Shown piece by piece: positions 57,583-64,000 of a stretch of 64,000 bases of DNA. Every line of letters begins with the position of its first letter. The first letter of the stretch is position 1. Both the position numbers and the translations under genes were made by a program. The stretch comes from Kitasatospora sp. NBC_00374 (GTDB taxonomy: Bacteria > Actinomycetota > Actinomycetes > Streptomycetales > Streptomycetaceae), in contig NZ_CP107964.1 of NCBI RefSeq assembly GCF_041434935.1, positions 5,501,001-5,565,000 of the forward strand. Direction: 5' to 3'. Below the pieces are notes generated by a model. That model had not been told where the DNA came from. It ran no database searches and was given only the letters and a program-made list of their open reading frames with translations.

Positions 57583-58335
57583 ATGAGCAGTGTGGCGGAG
57601 CGGACGGCGTCCGTGCCGGCAGCGTCCCGGCCGCGCCGGAGCAAGGCGGTACTGCTCCAGGGCGCGGTCATCGCACTCGGTTTCGTGGTCCTGGTGGCGG
57701 GCTTCGGCCTGATCGCCGGGTACTACCGGCCGTACCGCATCCCGACCACCTCGATGTCTCCGACCATCGAGGGCGGCGACACCGTGCTGGCCCGGCGGGT
57801 CGATGGTGCCTCGGTCGGACGGGGCGACATCGTGATCTTCCGAGAGCCGCTCTGGGGCAACGCTGAGATGGCCAAGCGCGTGATCGGGGTCGCCGGGGAC
57901 ACCGTGGCCTGCTGTGACGATCAACAGCGGCTCAGCGTCAACGGTGTCGCGATCGACGAGCCCTACCTGGAGCGCGGCATCGGCCCCGGTACCGGGTTCA
58001 GCGTGACGGTGCCCGAAGGGCGGCTGTTCCTGCTGGGTGACTTCCGGTCCAACTCGCTGGATTCGCGCAGCCACCTGGAGATCGCGTCGGGCACGATCGC
58101 CGCCTCCGGCGTGGAGGGCCGGGTGGAGGCGACCGTCGTGCCGACCTCCAGGATCCGGACTCACGAGCGGACCTCCGCCTTCGACAACCTCGGTGGGCCG
58201 AACGCCCACAGCCCCGGCCCGTTGCGGCCGGCCGTCTACGCGATGGTGGGAGGCGCCGCAGTGGTCGTGCTGGCCTCGGCGGTCGGGTGGGCGGTCTCCG
58301 TGGCCCGGTGGACCAGGAGACGCCTCAGACGTTGA
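57583..58335 (+). CDS. lepB: Type I signal peptidase, paralogue 4
   Basis: A 250-residue paralogue, the most divergent. Helix IALGFVVLVAGFGLIAG near residue 30 precedes IPTTSMSPT with Ser57. Lys98 lies in MAKRVIGVAGD. Box E is LFLLGDFRSNSLDSRSH, with Phe in place of the usual His. A C-terminal helix (AMVGGAAVVVLASAVGWAVSVA) ends in RRRLRR. The start is chosen at the ATG at 57583; GTG codons at 57577 and 57400 are in frame, and the latter would add 61 residues of low-complexity sequence. Confidence 0.9.
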   Translation: MSSVAERTASVPAASRPRRSKAVLLQGAVIALGFVVLVAGFGLIAGYYRPYRIPTTSMSPTIEGGDTVLARRVDGASVGRGDIVIFREPLWGNAEMAKRVIGVAGDTVACCDDQQRLSVNGVAIDEPYLERGIGPGTGFSVTVPEGRLFLLGDFRSNSLDSRSHLEIASGTIAASGVEGRVEATVVPTSRIRTHERTSAFDNLGGPNAHSPGPLRPAVYAMVGGAAVVVLASAVGWAVSVARWTRRRLRR

Positions 58336-58507
58336 CCCACCCTGCGGCAGTCCGCCCGCCGTGACGGACCACGGCGCGGCCCACACGGCACACAGAACCC
58401 GCGGGACCCGCTCCGCCCATGATCCCGCCCATGATCCCGCCCACGAGGGGATCTTCGGCACAGCCCGTGGCGGCCGCAGGCGGACCCGCAGCACGGAGGT
58501 GATCCAG

Positions 58508-58981
58508 GTGGCGGTGGTACGGCGCAAGGCGGTCCGCGTCCTGCTCCTGGACCCCCGAGGGCGGGTGCTGCTGCTCCACGGGTCGGACCCTGCGGTACCC
58601 GGGGTGACCTGGTGGATCACGCCGGGCGGTGGCATCGAGCGCGGCGAGGACCTCAGGACGGCCGCGCTTCGGGAACTCGCCGAGGAACTCGGGCCCGTCG
58701 ACGTGGAGCTGGGGCCTCTGGTGGCGTATGGCACGACTGGTTTCTCCTATCAAGGGCAGGATTTCGAGCAGGAGCAGTGGTTCCACCTGGCCTGGAGCAG
58801 CACGACCGAGGTGGGTCTCGCCGTGAGCGGCGAGCAGGAACATGCCCAGTTGCTCGGCGCGCGGTGGTGGACACTCGCGGAGTTGCGGGCGACCCGGGAG
58901 ACGGTCTATCCGGCGGAACTGGCGGGGCTGCTGGAGCGCGTCTCCACCGGCGATCCACCGGACCCGCCGGTTCGGCTCTGA
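58508..58981 (+). CDS. Nudix hydrolase
   Basis: A 157-residue hydrolase. The Nudix box GGGIERGEDLRTAALRELAEELG (split as GX5E at 41-47 and REL-EE-G at 55-63) is complete. VRVLLLDPRGRVLLLHGSDP opens the fold. The substrate is unknown; candidates are NDP-sugars, oxidised nucleotides or ADP-ribose. The GTG at 58508 follows GGAGGTG. Upstream, 58412-58440 contains two copies of a GCCCATGATCCC unit. The gene lies between the signal peptidases and the DUF2469 gene, as in S. coelicolor. Confidence 0.9.
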   Translation: MAVVRRKAVRVLLLDPRGRVLLLHGSDPAVPGVTWWITPGGGIERGEDLRTAALRELAEELGPVDVELGPLVAYGTTGFSYQGQDFEQEQWFHLAWSSTTEVGLAVSGEQEHAQLLGARWWTLAELRATRETVYPAELAGLLERVSTGDPPDPPVRL

Positions 58982-59037
58982 GGACAGGTGTGGTGGTCCA
59001 CAATGGGGTGGACGTGACGAGTTGAGGGGACGCTTGG

Positions 59038-59364
59038 ATGAGTGCCGAAGACCTCGAGAAGTACGAGACCGAGATGGAGCTCAAGCTCTACCGGGAGTAC
59101 CGGGATGTCGTCGGCCTGTTCAAGTACGTGATCGAGACAGAGCGGCGCTTCTACCTCACGAACGACTACGACCTGCAGGTCCACTCGGTCCAGGGGGAGG
59201 TGTTCTTCGAGGTGTCGATGGCGGATGCCTGGGTCTGGGACATGTACCGGCCGGCCCGGTTCGTCCGCAAGGTGCGGGTGCTGACGTTCAAGGACGTCAA
59301 TATCGAGGAACTGGCGAAGAGCGATCTTGAGCTGCCCTCCGACGACGCGGCCTTCGGCAACTGA
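59038..59364 (+). CDS. DUF2469 family protein
   Basis: A 108-residue protein conserved across actinobacteria between the signal peptidases or rnhB and yraN. MSAEDLEKYETEMELKLYRE, VIETERRFYLTNDYDLQVHS and MADAWVWDMYRPARFVRKVRV match the family. The function is unknown. A GAGGGGA ribosome-binding site precedes the ATG. Confidence 0.94.
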   Translation: MSAEDLEKYETEMELKLYREYRDVVGLFKYVIETERRFYLTNDYDLQVHSVQGEVFFEVSMADAWVWDMYRPARFVRKVRVLTFKDVNIEELAKSDLELPSDDAAFGN

Positions 59365-59456
59365 GCTGAGGCCACCCCGGAGCCACCGACACTGACCGCC
59401 GCGCTCGCCGGCTGTCCAGAGCTCGGCCGAATCACCACTCCTGTGGGTGACACCGG

Positions 59457-59482
59457 TTATCCACAGCCCCGACTTGTCCACA
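59457..59482. promoter_or_regulatory. Paired DnaA boxes upstream of yraN
   Basis: TTATCCACA at 59457-59465 is the E. coli consensus DnaA box. TTGTCCACA at 59474-59482 is the Streptomyces-preferred box. They are in the same orientation, 17 bases start to start. A weaker opposite-strand match (TGTGGGTGA, 59442-59450) is next to them. Two perfect AT-containing 9-mers this close are unlikely by chance in DNA of this composition. Confidence 0.65.
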
Positions 59483-59548
59483 GGGAACGAGCACCCTCTG
59501 GTCCTGTCGGCCCCGGCTCGGCAACCTCCTGTCTCGGAGGTGATTGCC

Positions 59549-60172
59549 GTGCAGAGTGGCAACAACGGCCTCGGCCGATACGGCGAGGAGGTCGCCGCCC
59601 GCTGGCTCGTCCAGGGCGGCCTGAGGATCCTGGAACGCAACTGGCGCTGTGCCGAGGGCGAGCTGGACATCGTCGCCCTGGACGGGGACACGCTGGCGGT
59701 CTGCGAGGTCAAGACCCGCTCGGAGCGAGGTTTTCAGCAGCCCACCCAGGCCATCGACCAGACCAAGGCGCAACGGCTCCACCGCCTCGCCGAGCGATGG
59801 CTGGACGAGCGTTGGCCGGTGCACTTCGACCGGCTCGTTCAGGCGGTCGAGGCCGCCCGGGCAGGTGTGGCCGCCCTGCCGGACGGCGTTGCCGCTGGCC
59901 TGGACAAGGACCCGGCGGCCGGCGAGGAAGGACAGCCGGCCGGGCAGGCCGAAAGGCCGGGCACGGAGAGAAAGACCGGCAGGACGCGCAGGCGGTCCGG
60001 AAAACCTCGCGGCGACGGGCTCCCAGTCGCCGTAGCGCCCGAACACGCACCGGCCGCTGCGACGGTCGCCCCCGCACCGCCGCCGCCCGGCGGTGTGCGC
60101 ATCGATCTGGTCGCCGTGGTCAACCGCCTCAAGGGCGCGGCGCAGGTCGAGCACCTCCGAGGGGCGATCTGA
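59549..60172 (+). CDS. yraN: UPF0102/YraN family endonuclease-like protein with long insertion
   Basis: A 207-residue protein; the family is usually about 120. Residues 1-90 hold the restriction-endonuclease-like core: LGRYGEEVAARWLVQGGLRILERNWRC split by the GELDIVALDGDTLAVCEVKTRS active site (D, E-x-K). The final 23 residues (RIDLVAVVNRLKG, EHLRGAI) are the normal end. Between them lie about 95 residues of Ala/Pro/Gly/Arg low complexity. The GTG at 59549 has GGAGGTGA upstream. The protein is commonly paired with comM and dprA; the role is unproven. Confidence 0.92.
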   Translation: MQSGNNGLGRYGEEVAARWLVQGGLRILERNWRCAEGELDIVALDGDTLAVCEVKTRSERGFQQPTQAIDQTKAQRLHRLAERWLDERWPVHFDRLVQAVEAARAGVAALPDGVAAGLDKDPAAGEEGQPAGQAERPGTERKTGRTRRRSGKPRGDGLPVAVAPEHAPAAATVAPAPPPPGGVRIDLVAVVNRLKGAAQVEHLRGAI

Positions 60173-60173
60173 G

Positions 60174-61826
60174 ATGGCCTTCGCCCGCACCTGCTCCGTC
60201 GCGCTGGTCGGCGTCGACGGCGTCGTCGTCGAGGTCCAGGCCGATCTCGAACCCGGAGTTGCCGCCTTCGCCCTCGTGGGGCTCCCGGACAAGGCTCTCA
60301 GCGAGGCCCGCGACCGGGTACGCGCCGCGGTGGTCAACAGCGGCGAGAGCTGGCCGCAACGCAAACTCACCGTAGGGCTCAGCCCAGCCTCGGTGCCCAA
60401 AGGAGGCAGCGGCTTCGACCTGGCCGTCGCGTGCGCCGTCCTGGCAGCCGCCGAAAGACTGCCGCCCGACGCCATCGCCGAGCTGCTGATCATCGGCGAG
60501 CTCGGCCTGGACGGAAAGGTCAGACCGGTCCGCGGCGTCCTGCCCGCGGTCCTGGCCGCCGCAGACGCCGGGTACCGCCAGATCGTGGTCGCCGAACAGG
60601 CTGCGGCGGAGGCCTCCCTGGTCCCCGGTGTCTCCGTGCTCGGCGTACGCAGCCTGCGCCAGCTGATCGCCCTGCTGTCGGGGACGGCGCCACCGGACGA
60701 GGCCCCGGAACCGGTGGCGGGGCAGCCGGACCCCATGCTGGCGGGCCTGCTCCTCCCCGGGATGGGAATTCGGGATCTCGGCGGCTCGCCCCGACCTGTG
60801 CCCGATCTCGCCGATGTGGCCGGCCAGTACGAGGCCCGACGCGCCCTGGAGATCGCCGCCGCCGGGGCTCACCACCTGTATCTGAAAGGCCCGCCAGGAG
60901 CAGGCAAGACCATGCTGGCGGAGCGACTGCCGGGCCTGATGCCGCCGCTCACCCAGAGCGAGGCGCTGGAGGTCACCGCCGTCCACTCGGTCGCCGGTCT
61001 CCTCCCGCCGGGCCGCCCGCTGATCGACACCCCGCCCTACTGCGCGCCGCACCACTCGGCCACCATGCCGGCCATCGTCGGCGGTGGCAGCGGGCTGCCG
61101 AGGCCCGGAGCCGTGTCGCTTGCGCACCGAGGAGTGCTCTTCCTCGACGAGGCGCCCGAGTTCTCCGTCCGCGCCCTCGACGCGCTGCGGCAGCCGTTGG
61201 AGTCCGGTGAGGTGATGATCGCCCGGTCCGCCGGTTCCATGCGACTGCCGGCCCGCTTCCTCCTGTGCCTCGCGGCCAATCCGTGCCCGTGCGGCCGCCA
61301 CTCGATGCGGGGAGGCGGATGTGAGTGCACCCCCGCGATGGTCAACCGCTACCAGGCGAGGCTGTCCGGCCCCCTGTTGGACCGGGTCGACCTGCAGGTT
61401 CAGGTCGCCTCCGTGACCAGAGTCGAGCTTCTGGGCGAGGACAGGTCGGCGGAGAGCACCCGGAGCGTCGCCGCCCGGGTGCTGGACGCCAGGTCACGTG
61501 CGGCTGCCAGGCTCTCCGAGACGCCGTGGCGGACCAATGGCGAGGTCCCCGGGCACGAATTGCGCACCCGCTGGCGGGTGGCTCCCGGGGCGCTCGCCGA
61601 TGCCGAGCAGGACCTGGAACGCGGTCTGCTCACCGCGCGCGGGCTGGACCGGGTACTCAGGGTGGCCTGGACCGTCGCCGACCTGGCCGGTCGGGACCAA
61701 CCGGGCCGCCTGGACGTTCGGACCGCGCTGATGTTGCGGACCGGAGTCCAACGCGGGCTCCCACACCAGGACCGCGCCCCCACCGGTCCGGTCGATCCGG
61801 GCACGGACCTCGGCGGCGAGCTCTGA
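60174..61826 (+). CDS. comM: YifB/ComM-family Mg-chelatase-like AAA+ ATPase
   Basis: A 550-residue ATPase; ComM is a branch-migration helicase for natural transformation in other bacteria. The N-terminal S5/Lon-protease-like domain (about 1-180) includes VEVQADLEPGVAAFALVGLPD. Walker A GPPGAGKTMLAERLPG is near residue 240, Walker B VLFLDEAPEF near 320, and the cysteines in NPCPCGRHS and CEC near 360-385. The start lies one base after the yraN stop. It is in a run with yraN and dprA. Confidence 0.95.
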   Translation: MAFARTCSVALVGVDGVVVEVQADLEPGVAAFALVGLPDKALSEARDRVRAAVVNSGESWPQRKLTVGLSPASVPKGGSGFDLAVACAVLAAAERLPPDAIAELLIIGELGLDGKVRPVRGVLPAVLAAADAGYRQIVVAEQAAAEASLVPGVSVLGVRSLRQLIALLSGTAPPDEAPEPVAGQPDPMLAGLLLPGMGIRDLGGSPRPVPDLADVAGQYEARRALEIAAAGAHHLYLKGPPGAGKTMLAERLPGLMPPLTQSEALEVTAVHSVAGLLPPGRPLIDTPPYCAPHHSATMPAIVGGGSGLPRPGAVSLAHRGVLFLDEAPEFSVRALDALRQPLESGEVMIARSAGSMRLPARFLLCLAANPCPCGRHSMRGGGCECTPAMVNRYQARLSGPLLDRVDLQVQVASVTRVELLGEDRSAESTRSVAARVLDARSRAAARLSETPWRTNGEVPGHELRTRWRVAPGALADAEQDLERGLLTARGLDRVLRVAWTVADLAGRDQPGRLDVRTALMLRTGVQRGLPHQDRAPTGPVDPGTDLGGEL

Positions 61827-61931
61827 TCCGGCAGGCCGCTCGGGGCCGTCAGCCCGCACCCGTACCGCACCTCGCCGCCCCGCCCGCACCCCGCTGAACG
61901 CCCCGCAGACCCACTCGCCCTGGAGGCCACG

Positions 61932-63176
61932 GTGGAACACGCCCGGACGACCGCCGACCACACCACCGCCGCGGTCACCGCACCCGCCGACCGGACGGCT
62001 CCGGGGACAGGGCCGCCGTCACCCGATGCGGCTGTGGCGGCCCGACCGGCACCGTCGGATCAGGAACGCCGCGCCCGCGCGACCCTGAGCAGCATCGTCG
62101 AACCAGGGGACGCGGTGATCGGGCGCCGGCTCCTCAGCACGACTGCCTCCGCCCTGCTGGAGGTCATCAGCGGCCGGACGGCTCCCGGCCCGGACGACCT
62201 GAGCAGCGCGCGCCTGGCCTCGTACCGGGCGAGGCTCCGGGCCGTGGATCCCGGTGCAGGACTGGAACGGGTGGAAGCGCGAGGCGGGCGGTTCATCATT
62301 CCGGGCGACTGCGAGTGGCCCTCGCAGCTCGACGATCTCGGTGACACCCGGCCCATCGGCCTGTGGGTGCGCGGGACAGGCTCGCTGAGACTTCTGGCGT
62401 TGCGCTCGGTGGCCGTCGTCGGTGCTCGGGCCTGCAGTGCCTACGGAGCGCATGTGGCCGGCGAGCTCTCTGCCCAACTCGCCGAACGAGGCTGGGTGAT
62501 CGTCTCCGGCGCCGCCTACGGCATCGACGCCGCAGCGCACCGGGGTGCGCTCGCGGCGGGCGGAATCACCGTCGCGGTGCTCGCCTGCGGCGTCGACGTG
62601 GCCTATCCGCCGGGCAACACCCAGCTGATCCGCAACATTGCCGAACAGGGGATCCTGCTCAGTGAACTGCCACCGGGCGAGCACCCCACCCGCGCCCGAT
62701 TCGTGCTGCGCAACCGCGTGATCGCCGCGCTCACCCGGGGCACGGTGGTCGTCGAGGCGGCGATGCGCAGCGGGGCCCTCAGCACGGCGCGCCGCGCCCG
62801 GGATCTCAATCGGCACACCATGGGGGTCGCAGGCCCCGTCACCTCGGAACTCTCGGCCGGCGTGCACGCCCTGATCCGCAGCGGGGCGGCCACCCTGGTC
62901 ACCGACGCGGGCGAGGTCGGAGAGCTGATCGGGTCGATCGGTGACGACCTGGCCCCCGTCAGATCCGGGCCCGTCCTCCCCAGGGATCTCCTGGAGCCCG
63001 CCGCAGCCCAGGTGCTGGATGCCGTACCGGCCGGCGCCGACGGAGCGCCGGTCGAGCGACTGGCCCGGCGGACTGGCCTGTCCACTGACGAAGTCCTCCA
63101 ACGGCTGTACGAGCTGGGCTCGCTCGGCCACGTCGAACGGTCCGGAGCTCACTGGCGGCTGCCACGGAGCCGTTGA
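61932..63176 (+). CDS. dprA: DNA-processing protein DprA
   Basis: Loads RecA on incoming single-stranded DNA; 414 residues. A disordered Ala/Pro-rich N-terminus of about 40 residues precedes a SAM-like helical domain. The Rossmann core includes VAVVGARACSAYGAHVA (near 158), VIVSGAAYGIDAAAHRGAL near 190, and GCGVDVAYPPGN-like ACGVDVAYPPGN near 217. The C-terminal winged-helix DML1 domain covers 345-410. The GTG at 61932 follows CTGGAGG. Confidence 0.95.
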   Translation: MEHARTTADHTTAAVTAPADRTAPGTGPPSPDAAVAARPAPSDQERRARATLSSIVEPGDAVIGRRLLSTTASALLEVISGRTAPGPDDLSSARLASYRARLRAVDPGAGLERVEARGGRFIIPGDCEWPSQLDDLGDTRPIGLWVRGTGSLRLLALRSVAVVGARACSAYGAHVAGELSAQLAERGWVIVSGAAYGIDAAAHRGALAAGGITVAVLACGVDVAYPPGNTQLIRNIAEQGILLSELPPGEHPTRARFVLRNRVIAALTRGTVVVEAAMRSGALSTARRARDLNRHTMGVAGPVTSELSAGVHALIRSGAATLVTDAGEVGELIGSIGDDLAPVRSGPVLPRDLLEPAAAQVLDAVPAGADGAPVERLARRTGLSTDEVLQRLYELGSLGHVERSGAHWRLPRSR

Positions 63177-63367
63177 CCTTCCCGTCGCGCCACGCCGCAC
63201 GCAGTGCCCGCTGCCTGCGGGGCCGGTGACCGGATTACCTGCCGGATCAGCCACCGGATCGGGGGACGACCGAGTGGCGGTAGCACAATGCAGTGATGCG
63301 ATCACGCTACGCTCGCATCTGGCTTCCCTATCGGCACAGGACTCGGCAGAACGGCGCAGACCAACGC

Positions 63368-64000
63368 ATGCCCACACATACCCCCGGACACCGGGTGCCC
63401 GGTGACGCTCGGCCCTCGGAAGGGACGGCGGCCGATGCCCGTCCCACGGCGGAGCTGCAGCCGCCGAAGGCGCCGGCGATCGTGGGGCTGGCGCGGCAGA
63501 TCGGCCGTCCACCCGGGCCGCAGAGCGCGGGGGCAGGCCGCGTGCCCGGGCCGGAGCCGACGTTGGTCCGCCCACCGGGTTCCTGCTCAGAGGCAGGGGC
63601 GGCGCCGACGGTATCCGGCGCCGACCTCACCGGCGCCTCCACCTCCGGCGCCATCCCCGCCTCGTCCCCCGGCCCTTGCCCTGCTCCAGGTTCGGCTTCC
63701 GGCCCTGCCTCAGGCCCTGCTTCCAGTCCTACGTCCGCTCCTTCGCCCGGTTCTGCCTCGGCACCCTCCTCAGGCTCCCCGTCCGCAGCGCAGCTCAAGC
63801 CGAAGTCACAGCCCGTCACGGCCGAGCGCACGGCACTGGAGAAGCTCTGGCGGTCCTACAAGGAGGATGGTGACCCACGGCTGCGCGAGCAGCTGATCCT
63901 GCACTACTCGCCGCTGGTCAAGTACGTCGCGGGCCGGGTCAGTGTGGGCCTGCCAGCCAACGTCGAGCAGGCCGACTTCGTCTCCTCCGGGGTCTTCGGG
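63368..64000 (+). CDS. whiG: Sporulation sigma factor WhiG, partial (5' end)
   Basis: A FliA-type sigma factor for aerial hyphae to commit to sporulation; the gene runs off the window end. From residue 157 the sequence is WhiG: LEKLWRSYKEDGD, LREQLILHYSPLVKYVAGRV, SVGLPANVEQADFVSSGVFG (region 1.2/2). Before this lie about 156 residues of Ala/Pro/Gly/Ser-rich sequence, where the S. coelicolor protein has roughly 30 as I recall. No stop or frame break occurs between the ATG at 63368 and the edge. The start is not certain; no strong ribosome-binding site was seen. Confidence 0.9.
   Translation, partial: MPTHTPGHRVPGDARPSEGTAADARPTAELQPPKAPAIVGLARQIGRPPGPQSAGAGRVPGPEPTLVRPPGSCSEAGAAPTVSGADLTGASTSGAIPASSPGPCPAPGSASGPASGPASSPTSAPSPGSASAPSSGSPSAAQLKPKSQPVTAERTALEKLWRSYKEDGDPRLREQLILHYSPLVKYVAGRVSVGLPANVEQADFVSSGVFG

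Noticed and set aside
63402..63896. 164-codon frame overlapping the whiG 5' region
   Set aside because: It is out of frame with the clear WhiG domain and is an Arg/Pro-rich shadow.
1..64000. CRISPR array, prophage, insertion sequence or integrase
   Set aside because: No spaced identical repeats, transposase or integrase motifs, or flanking target duplications were found on reading both strands; tandem repeats present are contiguous.

Overview
The window is a very GC-rich, gene-dense piece of an actinobacterial chromosome. Gene content and order point to the family Streptomycetaceae. The evidence is NdgR beside leuCD, an HU protein with a lysine/alanine tail, NsdA, the amtB-glnK-glnD operon, four tandem type I signal peptidases and a whiG sporulation sigma factor at the right edge. 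From memory the order closely follows the leuC-to-whiG stretch of Streptomyces coelicolor. I cannot tell Streptomyces from Kitasatospora; a phosphofructokinase between thiL and thiD, a second-type prolyl-tRNA synthetase after ffh, and several lengthened low-complexity tails differ from the S. coelicolor arrangement as I remember it.

Left third (1-18 kb): a small unknown gene, an FAH-family hydrolase, gltX and a five-tRNA cluster (Gln-Glu-Glu-Glu-Gln). Then come ndgR divergent from leuCD, a small conserved gene, hupS, and a GntR regulator divergent from two overlapping small unknown genes. cofC points left. plsC-gpsA (overlapping) and ddlA follow, then a DUF3515 protein and a stand-alone Lrp ligand domain on the minus strand, then thiL, pfkA and thiD.

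Middle (18-46 kb): rpmB, a DAK2/FakA-like protein, recG, an HTH protein, rsmD-coaD, a DivIVA-like coiled-coil protein, the yceD-rpmF-rnc-mutM run, a DMT transporter, a TPM protein and acylphosphatase. A small coiled-coil protein precedes smc and ftsY. A primase/polymerase-like protein is divergent from nsdA. The nitrogen operon amtB-glnK-glnD carries a GlnR-like box, and ffh follows.

Right third (46-64 kb): a GNAT acetyltransferase, a methyltransferase-like gene, proS, and a small HExxH-plus-zinc-ribbon protein in repeat-containing flanks. Then rpsP-khpA, rimM-trmD-rplS, four signal peptidases, a Nudix hydrolase, DUF2469, yraN-yifB/comM-dprA, and the 5' part of whiG.

Most genes are housekeeping: translation (gltX, proS, rpmB, rpmF, rpsP, rimM, trmD, rplS, rsmD), protein targeting and export (ffh, ftsY, lepB x4), chromosome organisation (hupS, smc), DNA repair and uptake (recG, mutM, dprA), envelope (plsC, gpsA, ddlA), cofactors (thiL, thiD, coaD, cofC), nitrogen sensing and development (nsdA, rnc/absB, whiG). 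I see no insertion sequence, prophage, CRISPR array or biosynthetic cluster. The unusual material is mostly low-complexity expansion (hupS, rimM, yraN, whiG, some intergenic repeats), a few poorly described small proteins, and strong candidate regulatory sites (GlnR box, paired DnaA boxes, AT-rich GntR operator, NdgR palindrome).
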